46,161 bases of DNA, from the NCBI GenBank assembly GCA_016294075.1, contig JAEDCQ010000013.1, positions 1 through 46,161 of the forward strand, in the 5' to 3' direction. Made by a program: the position numbers and the translations under genes. The notes under the pieces are model-generated. The model worked only from the letters and a program-made list of their open reading frames with translations, was not told the DNA's origin and made no database searches. Below are positions 31,910 to 40,902 of this stretch, one piece after another. How positions within the stretch are numbered: position 1 is the first letter of the stretch; each line of letters opens with the position of its first letter. This DNA is from Lachnospiraceae bacterium. GTDB taxonomy: Bacteria > Bacillota > Clostridia > Lachnospirales > Lachnospiraceae.

Positions 31910-34900
31910 CTATTCTGTAATTTCACTGTTCTTTTTCTTTTCCCTGTTAAATAAATCATATATACAGGGAACAATATAAAGCGTCAGTAATGTACCGTAC
32001 AGAAGTCCTCCTACAATAACAATTGCCATCGGTTTTGACATATCAGCACCCATATCATGACTGAAAAGCATGGTTGACATTGCTAATATTGTGGTTAATG
32101 CAGTCATTAAAACCGGACGAAGCCTTGTTCTGCCCGCTGTCATAATTGCCTCTTTTTTCTCCATGCCTGCTTCCCGTAGCTGATTAATATAATCTACCAA
32201 TACAATACCATTATTTACAATAATACCTGCAAGCATTACAAAACCGATTAACGAGATAACACTGACCTCACTTCCTGTTACATACAATCCCAGCAATCCG
32301 CCGGTAAATGCAAGCGGAATTGTAAAGAGAATAATAAACGGTGATAATAATGATTGAAACTCCGCAACCATAATCAGGAACATAAATATGATTGCCAGCG
32401 TCATCATTAACATCAGCTGCTCCATAGCATTTAAAATCATTTCATTCTCACCGTCAAACACAAGGTCATAGCCGGCAGGTAGTTCATAATCCTCCAAGGC
32501 TTTATTAATATCCTCCGCTACCAGACCGACATTATAGCCTTCCGCAATGGAAGCAGAGACAGAAATATATCTTGTCTGGGAATCACGGTTAATAGAGTTT
32601 AATCCTTCTTTTTCCTCAAAGGAAGCTATTTCGGAAAGCGGAACTTTACACTTTTTATCATCCTTATCCGTATAATCAATCATCAGGTTTTTCAAGTCAT
32701 TTCTCTGCATATTTTCATTTGCCTGATGAATCACCAGAATATCATACTCCTTTGTGTCCGTTACTAATTGGGTGGAGCCTGTATCCTCCGTTAATTTTGC
32801 ATTTATCTGTTGAAATACCTGTGCAACCGTCAATCCGTATTCAATTGCTTTATCGCGGTCTATCAACACACGGAGCTCACCTGTCGTTTCTTCCATTCCG
32901 TCAGAAACCTCCGTTGTTCCTTCTACGCTCTCAATAATATCTGCAACCTCTGCTGCAATTTCCTGCAATGTATCCAAATCACGTCCGCGCACTTGAATGG
33001 CTATACCGCTTCCGCCAAGTGCACTTACATCCATTTCTTCCGTTTGTATATCAAGCGTAATGTCTTCCATATCCGCTGTTGCTTCTTCAATCATTTTGCC
33101 GATTTCTTTTGCAGAATGCGTCTTATCCTCTTTTAATGTCACATACATAGACACCTGATTCGTAATATTACTGCTTCCGCCCATCATGATCGAGACATCA
33201 CTGCCGCCTGCCATAGCACCTACATCCTGTACGTCTTCAATTTTACGGATTCTGTCTATAATTTCATCCGAAACTGCCGCTGTTTCTTCCAGCTTGCTGT
33301 CCTCCTTTGTTTCCAGAGTGATTGAAATCTGTGTTGAATCCATAGACGGCATAAATGCAATTCCTCTGCTGATTGCCAATACCCCGCTTAAAACAAACAA
33401 TACAAGGACAGCCGGAATAACAACTGCTTTCCATTTTAATACAAAAGCAATTGACTTTTCGTATGCACGGCTTAAATGATAGAAGACGCCTGACTCCTTC
33501 GTTTCTTTTACTGTTCTTAATACTTTTGATGCCATTGCCGGTACAACAGTAAGGGCAATCGCCAATGATGCAAGCAGCGAATATCCGATTGTCAATCCCA
33601 TATCTGCAAATAACTGTCGTGTAATTCCCTCCGTAAATACAATCGGAGCAAATACACAGACTGTTGTCAGTGTTGATGCAACAATCGCACCGGAAACCTC
33701 CTTCGCGCCCTCAATTGCCGCATCTTTCATTGATGCGCCTTCATTACGAAGTCTGTAAATATTTTCAATTACAACAATTGAATTATCCACCAGCATACCG
33801 ATACCCAGTGCGAGACCGGATAACGAAATAATATTTAATGTAACACCACTGAAATACATGCACACAATCGCCGTTACCAAACTGATTGGGATAGATACAG
33901 CAATAATAAACGTCGGTCTTAAATCCTTTAAGAATAAAATCAGAATCAAAATGGCAAGTACAGCACCAAATAAAATGTTATTGATGATGGAATCCATAAC
34001 AAGGTCGATATAAATACCCTGATCCATAAGAGTGATTAATATCAGGTTTTCATTTTCTTCCGTCATCTCATTAAATTCAGCCAGAATCTTATCGGAAACA
34101 TCACCTGTCGAATACCCTGTCTGCTTTTGCATCTGGAGTAAAACACCCGGTGCTCCGTTTACATTTGTATAAATGTCTGCAGAATTATCTGTTAAAAATA
34201 CATCTGCAACATCATCCAATGTAATAATATCCACATCGTCCATATTCATATTTAGCAAAGGCATTGCCTTTAATTTTTCTACATCATCCGGCTTATCACC
34301 GACACGTATCAGATACTCTGTTCCGTCTTCCGTTACATAGCCTGCCGGCATAGAGAAATTCTGTGCCGTTAGGAGGGATTTCACGGTCTCAACCGTTAAA
34401 ATACCGTTCATATCCGCATTGCTGTATGCCATATCACGCGAATCATCCAGCTGCTTCTGTGCATCCGCAAGCTGCTCTCTGGCATCCGCAAGCTGTTCTT
34501 TGGCACTGTCTATCTGCTCTTTTGCGCTGTCTATCTGCTCCTGCCCGCTTGTCAATTGGTCTTCCGAAGATTCCAACTGCTTTTTCGCACTTTCAAGCTG
34601 TGTTTCACCAAATGCAATCGTTGCATCGGCACTACCAAAACCGGCCGCCGCCTCAATCTGACCCTTCGTAAGTTCGGCCATTCCGGAATCAATCTGAGCA
34701 TAAAGAGAATCTTTGTTTTTGTATGTTTCAAGACCTTTTAAAGCTAACTTCGCTTGTTGGAGCATCTCCGAAACGGCATTTTGAACATATTGTACTTTCT
34801 CTGCATCTGTTGTACATGAACTTGGAATAGTTATGGAGAAAGATGTTGCAATAGGATTATAAGTAGTTTCATTTATCTCGCCCACATTCTCTAAATTTGT

Positions 34901-35872
34901 AATCTGTATGTTTGTACCTGTTATCGCATCATCAACAGGTATGCCTCCCATTGCATCAAGCTGATCTTCCACTTTTTTCACGGTTTCGTCAAGCATACGC
35001 TTCTTGGAGTTTAACTCTTTAACGCCTTCTGCAATTTTCTCCGTAGCCTCTTTTTTCTTTTCTTCAAGGTCTTCCTTGCCTTCTTCTAATTCCCCCTCTT
35101 TATCGGCAATCTCTGCTTTGCCGTCTTCGATTTCTTTCTTAGCGTCAATTAAGTCCTGTTCGTTTTCGGCAATCTTTTGCAGGTTGTCAGCAATTTCTTT
35201 TTCACCGTCTGCCAAATCGGCTCTGCCGTCATTGATTTCCTGCTGTGCTTCATCCAAATCCTTATCGATTGAGCCAAAGACCTGTTCGTTTATTGCATCA
35301 ATCTTTTCCTGACGAATGACTACATGAACACTTTCCTCAATCAAACCGACAGCACTGGCAGAGGCAACTCCTTCAATACTTTCTAATCGCGGAACAACCT
35401 TTTCTTCTGTATACTCGCTGACCTCCGTATCTGACATACCCTCCACTCCGACAGCCGCTACCATAATAGGCAGCATATCGGGATTTAACTTCATAATAAT
35501 CGGATTACCAACCGAATCATCCCAATAGGATTTGATCTGGTCGAGGTTCTCCCGAATCTCCAGTGATGCGGAGTCCATATTAGTGGATTGCTCAAATTCC
35601 ATAATAACCATGGAATAATTCTCATTTGATACGGAACTGATATTTTCAATATTGCTTATTGTAGCCATAGCGGATTCCACCGGTTTTGTCACAACCGTTT
35701 CCACTGTCTCCGGGCTCGCTCCCACATATGTAGTCATAACAATAACGTATGGAAGATTAATGCTCGGTAGCAAATCCGCACTCATTCGCGTGAATGAAAC
35801 GATTCCCAATACAATTACCATAATCACGGCAACCAAAACCGTATACGGCTTTTTAACACTGAATTTTGACAT
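31910..35872 (-). CDS. RND-family efflux transporter with long coiled-coil insert
   Basis: A 1320-aa RND (HAE/SwrC-like) permease. The N-terminal TM1 starts at FSVKKPYTVLVAVIMV. The porter domains carry a large insert (about residues 205-480) of two heptad-repeat coiled coils rich in Asp/Glu/Lys/Gln (repeats like EQIDSAK, EQLADA) flanking a small beta region. TM4 has GMLVDNSIVVIENIYR with D696 and N697 where AcrB has two Asp. Later TM helices include GIIVNNGIVLVDYINQ. The ATG at 35872 follows GAGGAG. A Gram-positive pump has no outer-membrane channel, so the insert may reach through the wall. Substrates unknown. Confidence 0.9.
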   Translation of the reverse strand: MSKFSVKKPYTVLVAVIMVIVLGIVSFTRMSADLLPSINLPYVIVMTTYVGASPETVETVVTKPVESAMATISNIENISSVSNENYSMVIMEFEQSTNMDSASLEIRENLDQIKSYWDDSVGNPIIMKLNPDMLPIMVAAVGVEGMSDTEVSEYTEEKVVPRLESIEGVASASAVGLIEESVHVVIRQEKIDAINEQVFGSIDKDLDEAQQEINDGRADLADGEKEIADNLQKIAENEQDLIDAKKEIEDGKAEIADKEGELEEGKEDLEEKKKEATEKIAEGVKELNSKKRMLDETVKKVEDQLDAMGGIPVDDAITGTNIQITNLENVGEINETTYNPIATSFSITIPSSCTTDAEKVQYVQNAVSEMLQQAKLALKGLETYKNKDSLYAQIDSGMAELTKGQIEAAAGFGSADATIAFGETQLESAKKQLESSEDQLTSGQEQIDSAKEQIDSAKEQLADAREQLADAQKQLDDSRDMAYSNADMNGILTVETVKSLLTAQNFSMPAGYVTEDGTEYLIRVGDKPDDVEKLKAMPLLNMNMDDVDIITLDDVADVFLTDNSADIYTNVNGAPGVLLQMQKQTGYSTGDVSDKILAEFNEMTEENENLILITLMDQGIYIDLVMDSIINNILFGAVLAILILILFLKDLRPTFIIAVSIPISLVTAIVCMYFSGVTLNIISLSGLALGIGMLVDNSIVVIENIYRLRNEGASMKDAAIEGAKEVSGAIVASTLTTVCVFAPIVFTEGITRQLFADMGLTIGYSLLASLAIALTVVPAMASKVLRTVKETKESGVFYHLSRAYEKSIAFVLKWKAVVIPAVLVLFVLSGVLAISRGIAFMPSMDSTQISITLETKEDSKLEETAAVSDEIIDRIRKIEDVQDVGAMAGGSDVSIMMGGSSNITNQVSMYVTLKEDKTHSAKEIGKMIEEATADMEDITLDIQTEEMDVSALGGSGIAIQVRGRDLDTLQEIAAEVADIIESVEGTTEVSDGMEETTGELRVLIDRDKAIEYGLTVAQVFQQINAKLTEDTGSTQLVTDTKEYDILVIHQANENMQRNDLKNLMIDYTDKDDKKCKVPLSEIASFEEKEGLNSINRDSQTRYISVSASIAEGYNVGLVAEDINKALEDYELPAGYDLVFDGENEMILNAMEQLMLMMTLAIIFMFLIMVAEFQSLLSPFIILFTIPLAFTGGLLGLYVTGSEVSVISLIGFVMLAGIIVNNGIVLVDYINQLREAGMEKKEAIMTAGRTRLRPVLMTALTTILAMSTMLFSHDMGADMSKPMAIVIVGGLLYGTLLTLYIVPCIYDLFNREKKKNSEITE

Positions 35873-35896
35873 TTTTTCACTCCTCATTATAAAACT

Positions 35897-35910
35897 TGAC
35901 CGACTGGTCA
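35897..35910. promoter_or_regulatory. Candidate TetR operator before the RND pump
   Basis: TGACC (35897-35901) and GGTCA (35906-35910) form an inverted repeat with a 4-bp spacer, 25 bp upstream of the RND start. Its form resembles known TetR/AcrR operators. The tetR gene sits in the same operon. Confidence 0.75.
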
Positions 35911-35919
35911 GTTTTTGTT

Positions 35920-35947
35920 AAAAAACTACCGCGTTTTCACGCGGTTA
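35920..35947 (-). terminator. sigH terminator
   Basis: ACCGCG (35940-35945, minus) pairs with CGCGGT (35928-35933), loop of 6 nt, followed by AG and a T run on the minus strand. It ends the cysE-to-sigH unit. Confidence 0.8.
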
Positions 35948-35958
35948 TTTTAAACTGA

Positions 35959-36600
35959 TTATCTGTCAATTGCCTTACGAATTTTTGCTTTTAAACGATG
36001 TAGCGCATTATCCGTAGATTTTTCATCACGTCCCAATACTCTTGCAATCTGAGAATATGTCATACCGGTAAGGTATAAATCTAAGACCTGTTTTTCAAAA
36101 GCACTTAATTCTTCTTCAATTTTCTTTTCTAATAATAACACATTTTCTTTATCAATCAAGAGTTGTTCGGGGTCTTTTTGTGTTTCAAATGCTAAAAAAT
36201 TTATAAACTCTTCACTTTCCCCTGCTCCGTCACGCAACTCATTTGTAGCATATAATGAAATGTAAGAATTTAACGGCATATGTTTTTTTCTGTTGGATGC
36301 CTGAACAGCCGTATACATCTGTCTGGAAATACATAATTCCGCAAAAGTAAAAAAGCTGGCATCCCTTCCGGCATCATAATCACGTATGGCCTTAAACAAT
36401 CCAATCATTCCTTCCTGAATCAGATCCTCTGTATCAGCGCCAAGAATATACATAGACTTTGCCTTACTGCGAACAAGATTTTTATACTTGTTCATTATAT
36501 AATCCATGATGTCACGCTCTCCGTCCCGCAGACGTTCAATTAACATTTCATCGGTCTCATTTTGGTACTTTTTTATCATTTCTGACGGAAATTCCTGCAT
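35959..36600 (-). CDS. sigH: RNA polymerase sigma factor SigH (sporulation/stationary phase)
   Basis: A 213-aa sigma-70-type factor of the SigH/Sigma-30 group. Region 2 has MDYIMNKYKNLVRSKAKSMY, DLIQEGMIGLFKAIRDYD and FFTFAELCISRQMYTAVQASNRKKH; region 4 has LSAFEKQVLDLYLTGMTYSQIA. In Bacillus it directs entry to sporulation and competence. The start has AAGGAG. It is the last gene of a cysE-cysS-mrnC-rlmB-sigH string, as in Bacillus, but the yacP/rae1 gene usually between rlmB and sigH is absent. Confidence 0.93.
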   Translation of the reverse strand: MQEFPSEMIKKYQNETDEMLIERLRDGERDIMDYIMNKYKNLVRSKAKSMYILGADTEDLIQEGMIGLFKAIRDYDAGRDASFFTFAELCISRQMYTAVQASNRKKHMPLNSYISLYATNELRDGAGESEEFINFLAFETQKDPEQLLIDKENVLLLEKKIEEELSAFEKQVLDLYLTGMTYSQIARVLGRDEKSTDNALHRLKAKIRKAIDR

Positions 36601-36677
36601 ATAGCTCCTTATTTTGCAAAAAGCAATGTTATTTTTGAAAGATATCTTGCATGTTTTATGTAAACAAAATACAGTTT

Positions 36678-37424
36678 TTATCCTCTTTGACGAACAATCT
36701 CATATGCTAAAATACCGGCTGCAACAGATGCATTTAACGAATCAATGTCACCCTTCATCGGAATGGATGCAATAAAATCACATTTTTCTTTCACTAATCT
36801 GCTGACGCCTTCTCCTTCATTACCGATTACAAGACCAATCGGACCGGTAAGATTTAAACGATACATGGTTTCTCCACCCATATCGGCACATACAAACCAA
36901 AGACCTTCTTTTTTTAACTCATCTATCGTTTTTGAAATATTAGTTACTCTTGCAACCGGAGTATAATTCAGTGCACCCGCACTCGTTCTTGCCACGGTTG
37001 ATGTTAAACCTACCGCACGATTCTTGGGAATAATGACTCCATGCGCACCTGCCAGATTTGCCGTACGTATAATTGCCCCCAGATTATGAGGATCTTCTAT
37101 ATTATCCAGCAGGAAAATAAACGGTGCCTCCCCTTTATCCCTGGCCTTTTGCAGAATATCCTCTACCTCGGCATACTCATATGCAGCCGATATGGCTATA
37201 ACACCCTGGTGATGCCCGGTATCGGACATCTGGTCTAATCGTTCTTTTGCAACATATTTTACAAAAATATCCTTATTTTTTGCCATTCTCTTTATAGTCA
37301 TTACCGGTCCGTCCTGGCAACCGTCCTGAATATAAAGCTTATCTATCGTTCTTTCACTGCGAAGTGCCTCTATTACCGCATTTCTTCCTTCAATTTTATC
37401 TTCATTTACCGATGGTTTTTGCAT
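36678..37424 (-). CDS. rlmB: 23S rRNA (guanosine-2'-O)-methyltransferase RlmB (SpoU family)
   Basis: A 248-aa SpoU-family 2'-O-methyltransferase. The N-terminal substrate-binding domain (about 1-75) starts with EGRNAVIEAL; the trefoil-knot catalytic domain has NIEDPHNLGAIIRTA, IGNEGEG and IPMKGDIDSLNASVAAGIL. It targets G2251 in E. coli numbering by homology. The ATG follows a GAGGAAA site and the gene sits 31 bp after mrnC. Confidence 0.94.
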   Translation of the reverse strand: MQKPSVNEDKIEGRNAVIEALRSERTIDKLYIQDGCQDGPVMTIKRMAKNKDIFVKYVAKERLDQMSDTGHHQGVIAISAAYEYAEVEDILQKARDKGEAPFIFLLDNIEDPHNLGAIIRTANLAGAHGVIIPKNRAVGLTSTVARTSAGALNYTPVARVTNISKTIDELKKEGLWFVCADMGGETMYRLNLTGPIGLVIGNEGEGVSRLVKEKCDFIASIPMKGDIDSLNASVAAGILAYEIVRQRG

Positions 37425-37455
37425 ACATTTTCCTCTTTAAATAGCGCATGATATT

Positions 37456-37896
37456 TTATATTTCCATATGAAGCAGCTGTAATGCCGTCTTGACCAGTTG
37501 TATGATACGTTCTTCCATATCCTGAAGGTATAAATATCCCAGTAACGCTTCGAACCCCGTTGCTTTCCGGTAATCCGATACGGAAGCATTTTTGGCGGTA
37601 GAATATGATTTTGCATTTCTTCCTCTTTTATAAACCGCAAGTTCCTCTTCCGATAAAGACGGCAGTAGCAGCTCCGCCATCCTAGCCTGTGTCTGTGCCT
37701 TTACAACAACGCTTTTTTTCTTATGAAGACTCTCTGCAGTGCGGTTCCCGCGTTCCACAATAACCGTGCGGATAATCAAATCAAACACACAATCCCCCAG
37801 GAAAGCCAAGGTAAGCGGAGAATAGTTACGCAAATCAATACTTTCGCATTCAAACTCCTTTTTTAATTTTGTCAGCAGAGTTATGCTTTCTTCCAT
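37456..37896 (-). CDS. mrnC: Mini-ribonuclease III
   Basis: A 146-aa RNase III catalytic domain without a dsRNA-binding domain, matching Mini-III that matures 23S rRNA ends. Motifs: LAFLGDCVFDLIIR (RNase III signature), KASVSDYRKATGFEALLGYLYL with the second acidic site. It overlaps the cysS 3' end by 16 nt, indicating translational coupling. Confidence 0.93.
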   Translation of the reverse strand: MEESITLLTKLKKEFECESIDLRNYSPLTLAFLGDCVFDLIIRTVIVERGNRTAESLHKKKSVVVKAQTQARMAELLLPSLSEEELAVYKRGRNAKSYSTAKNASVSDYRKATGFEALLGYLYLQDMEERIIQLVKTALQLLHMEI

Positions 37897-39293
37897 TTTA
37901 CCCCTTCTCTGGTATCTTCCAAAATAATACCCTTCTGTAATAATGAATCACGAATTTCATCTGCCAGCTTAAAGTTTTTTTCTTTTCTTGCAGCCTGTCT
38001 TGCAGCAATCATTTCTTCAATATCCTTATCAAGAATTTCTTCTTTTCTTGTAAGAATCAAACCGCATATATCAGAAAGCGTCGTCAATTGTTTCAGAAGA
38101 GCTTCCACGAATTCTTTACTGCTGTTTTCATCTGTATTCGTATTAATGAATTTTACTAATTCAAAGATAACAGAGATGGCATCTGCAGTATTAAAGTCAT
38201 CATCCATCGCCTCATCATAACGCTCGTTATATTTTGAGGCATCAATTAATAGCTGTATTTCTTTATTGCTTTTTTCTTTTGTAATATTTTCGTTTGTTAA
38301 ATATGCATTTAATTTATCAGCGCATGTTACAATTCTTTCCAATCCATTCTTTGCGGATTCCATCAATTCCGCACTAAAATTCAAAGGGCTTCTGTAATGT
38401 GCGGAAAGCATAAAGAATCGTAATACCTGCAAATCATACTTCTGTGCAATATCTCTTACCGTAAAGAAATTCCCGGCTGACTTACTCATTTTTTTATTAT
38501 CAATGTTTAAAAAAGCATTATGCATCCAATACTTTGCAAACTGCGTTCCGTTTGCTGCTTCTGACTGCGCTATTTCATTCTCATGATGCGGGAATATTAA
38601 ATCCTCGCCTCCTGCATGGATATCAATTTCATCACCAAGATATTTTTTGCTCATAACAGAACACTCAATATGCCATCCGGGACGACCGTTACACCACGGA
38701 GACTCCCAATACGGCTCACCGTCTTTTTTAGGTTTCCATAATACGAAATCAAGTGCATCTTCTTTCTGGTCTTCCCCCGATACCAGCAGGGAACGGTTTC
38801 CACCCTGCAAATCGTCCAGATTTTTATGGGAAAGTTTACCATACTCCTTAAATTTTCTGGTGCGGAAGTAAACGGTTCCGTCTGCTGCAGTATATGCATA
38901 GCCTTTTTCAATCAGTGTGCCAATCATATCCAGCATACCGCATATTTCCTGTGTTGCCAGAGGATGTGTTGTTGCAGGGCGTACATTCATTGCTTCCATA
39001 TCTTTTTTACACTCCGCAATGTACCGTTCTGAGATAACAGATGCTTCTACCCCTTCTTCAATGGCTTTTTTAATAATCTTATCATCTACATCCGTAAAAT
39101 TTGATACATAATTTACCGCATACCCCTTATGTTCCATATATCTTCTTACTGTATCAAATACAATCATCGGTCTTGCATTACCAATATGAATCAGATTATA
39201 TACAGTAGGTCCGCATACATACATTTTTACTTTTCCCGGTTCTAACGGTACAAATTCTTCTTTTCTTCTGGATAATGTGTTATAGATTTTCAT
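37881..39293 (-). CDS. cysS: Cysteinyl-tRNA synthetase
   Basis: A 470-aa class I synthetase. HIGN (from NLIHIGNARP near residue 36), KMSKSAGN, and the zinc ligands C28, the C of WHIECS, and HHENE are present. It charges tRNA-Cys. It overlaps cysE at its start (14 nt) and mrnC at its end. The whole unit is under a Cys-specific T-box. Confidence 0.97.
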   Translation of the reverse strand: MKIYNTLSRRKEEFVPLEPGKVKMYVCGPTVYNLIHIGNARPMIVFDTVRRYMEHKGYAVNYVSNFTDVDDKIIKKAIEEGVEASVISERYIAECKKDMEAMNVRPATTHPLATQEICGMLDMIGTLIEKGYAYTAADGTVYFRTRKFKEYGKLSHKNLDDLQGGNRSLLVSGEDQKEDALDFVLWKPKKDGEPYWESPWCNGRPGWHIECSVMSKKYLGDEIDIHAGGEDLIFPHHENEIAQSEAANGTQFAKYWMHNAFLNIDNKKMSKSAGNFFTVRDIAQKYDLQVLRFFMLSAHYRSPLNFSAELMESAKNGLERIVTCADKLNAYLTNENITKEKSNKEIQLLIDASKYNERYDEAMDDDFNTADAISVIFELVKFINTNTDENSSKEFVEALLKQLTTLSDICGLILTRKEEILDKDIEEMIAARQAARKEKNFKLADEIRDSLLQKGIILEDTREGVKWKKA

Positions 39294-39990
39294 CCTTTTT
39301 CTCTCCCTTTTCCAATTTATTCTTTTCTCTGTTATCTACACGGTTTAATCTGCCTTCCAATTCCAGGACTCTGTTAATCAGTTCTGAATTTGCAGTTTGA
39401 AGCTGCATAATATCTTCTCTTACCGGATCCGGTAAATGACACTGATCCATCGTTTCCTGCGGAAGTGTCATATTATTGCGTTTTACAACACGCCCGGGAA
39501 CACCTACTACCGTTGAATTTGGCGGAACTTCATCTAAAACGACGCTTCCGGCTCCGATTTTACTGTTATCACCTATGGTAAAAGAACCTAAAACCTTTGC
39601 ACCCGCACTAATCATAACATTGTTACCGATTGTCGGATGACGTTTCCCCTGTTCCTTACCGGTTCCTCCTAAAGTGACTCCCTGATAAAGAGTTACATTA
39701 TCACCTATTATCGTCGTTTCCCCGATAATTACACCATTACCATGGTCAATGAATAAACCGTTCCCGATTTTTGCTCCCGGATGAATTTCTATTCCGGTCT
39801 TTCGTACACCTCTTTGTGATACCCATCTTGCAAGGAAGTAATGTCCTTTCACATACAGTTTATGAGCAAATCTGTAATGCAGCATTGCCTTAAAGCTTGG
39901 ATAAAGAAATACCTCCATTTTAGAATGTATCGCAGGGTCTCGTTCTTGAATTAATTGAATTTCATCCTTAACCATTTTAATAAAAGACAT
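39280..39990 (-). CDS. cysE: Serine O-acetyltransferase
   Basis: A 236-aa CysE, the first step of cysteine synthesis. The N-terminal helical part is followed by left-handed beta-helix repeats with HPGAKIGNGLFIDHGNGVIIGE, LYQGVTLGGTGKEQGKRHPTIGN and KIGAGSVV. A coiled-coil tail (about 205-236) follows the catalytic domain. First gene after the Cys T-box. Confidence 0.96.
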   Translation of the reverse strand: MSFIKMVKDEIQLIQERDPAIHSKMEVFLYPSFKAMLHYRFAHKLYVKGHYFLARWVSQRGVRKTGIEIHPGAKIGNGLFIDHGNGVIIGETTIIGDNVTLYQGVTLGGTGKEQGKRHPTIGNNVMISAGAKVLGSFTIGDNSKIGAGSVVLDEVPPNSTVVGVPGRVVKRNNMTLPQETMDQCHLPDPVREDIMQLQTANSELINRVLELEGRLNRVDNREKNKLEKGEKKDENL

Positions 39991-40049
39991 TTAAAGCCTC
40001 CCGCTTCACGAAAAAACACCTTCCACTACCGTACTAAATATTTCAAAAA

Positions 40050-40294
40050 ATAAAAACCTCCGTCCCGGTTAGAGACGAAGGTTATCCGCGGTTCCACTCT
40101 AATAAAGATGTAAGCACATCTTCACTCAAATCCCGTAACGTGGGGGACGTACCAAACTACTGTCAGTTCATTCAGTCAGCTCCCGAAGGCACTTCGAAAG
40201 CACTTTCATCAGGAATGCTTTCAGCCATCTGCATTCCCTCTCTGTCATGTAGTATGCTCCCTACTTTTTCGTTCATCGCTTTTACAATATTTCT
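40050..40294 (-). promoter_or_regulatory. T-box riboswitch, Cys (UGC), controlling cysE-cysS operon
   Basis: The minus-strand leader shows the T-box sequence AGTGGAACCGCGG near 40085-40099 and a 12-bp terminator (40072-40083 with 40055-40066) followed by T residues. In stem I, an AGTA strand faces a GAAGTGCC strand, which places the specifier codon TGC at 40189-40191. That is a cysteine codon and fits the downstream cysE and cysS. Uncharged tRNA-Cys should allow readthrough. Confidence 0.92.
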
Positions 40295-40300
40295 TCTAAT

Positions 40301-40329
40301 AGCATATGAATTTATTTTGATTTTGTCAA
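40301..40329 (-). promoter_or_regulatory. Promoter of the T-box operon
   Basis: Minus-strand TTGACA (40324-40329) and TATGCT (40301-40306) with exact 17-nt spacing, about 7 nt upstream of the T-box leader. Confidence 0.82.
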
Positions 40330-40335
40330 TACTTT

Positions 40336-40890
40336 TTATCCCTGTTTTCTGCATCCGCTACAGCCTGCGCATCCTGCTTCTTTTCCAAAATCATTTACAT
40401 CTATTGTCGCAAATTCACGTGGGCTGTTAAGCAGGCAGATTGCCTGTGCGGAAATTCCTTCGCCACTTCCGGTAAAGCCCATTCCTTCTTCTGTCGTTGC
40501 TTTTACATTTACCTGTTCTATATCAATAGAAAGAGCATCCGCTATATTTTTTCTCATAGTATCAATATATGGCCGCATTTTAGGTGCCTGAGCAATAATA
40601 GTGGCATCAATATTTTCTATCAGATAGCATTTTTTCTCTATCATACTCCCTACTTCTTCCAGAAGCTTCATGCTGTCTGCATCCTTATATGCTACATCCG
40701 TATCAGGAAAATGCTTCCCGATATCTCCAAGCGATGCTGCACCAAGTAAAGCATCCGATATGGCATGTAGAAGCACATCGGCATCCGAATGACCCAGCAG
40801 CCCTTTTTCATATGGAATTTTAACGCCTCCGATAATTAAATCACGGTTCTCCGTGAGTCTGTGCACATCATATCCCAATCCAACACGCAT
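40336..40890 (-). CDS. ispF: 2-C-methyl-D-erythritol 2,4-cyclodiphosphate synthase with Cys-rich tail
   Basis: An IspF enzyme of the MEP isoprenoid pathway. Motifs GYDVHRL, GHSDADVLLHAISDALLGAASLGDIG and ATTEEGMGFTGSGEGISAQA are intact. The protein is 184 aa because about 25 residues follow the catalytic core, ending GCAGCSGCRKQG with three spaced cysteines; such a tail could bind metal. It lies 12 bp after the AEC transporter. Confidence 0.93.
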   Translation of the reverse strand: MRVGLGYDVHRLTENRDLIIGGVKIPYEKGLLGHSDADVLLHAISDALLGAASLGDIGKHFPDTDVAYKDADSMKLLEEVGSMIEKKCYLIENIDATIIAQAPKMRPYIDTMRKNIADALSIDIEQVNVKATTEEGMGFTGSGEGISAQAICLLNSPREFATIDVNDFGKEAGCAGCSGCRKQG

Positions 40891-40902
40891 TTATTTTCCC
40901 CT

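Noticed and set aside
35886..35891. TATAAT as -10 box of the RND operon
   Set aside because: It abuts the GAGGAG ribosome site, so transcription starting from it would omit that site.
40172..40354. 60-codon frame upstream of cysE
   Set aside because: It lies inside the T-box leader and promoter.
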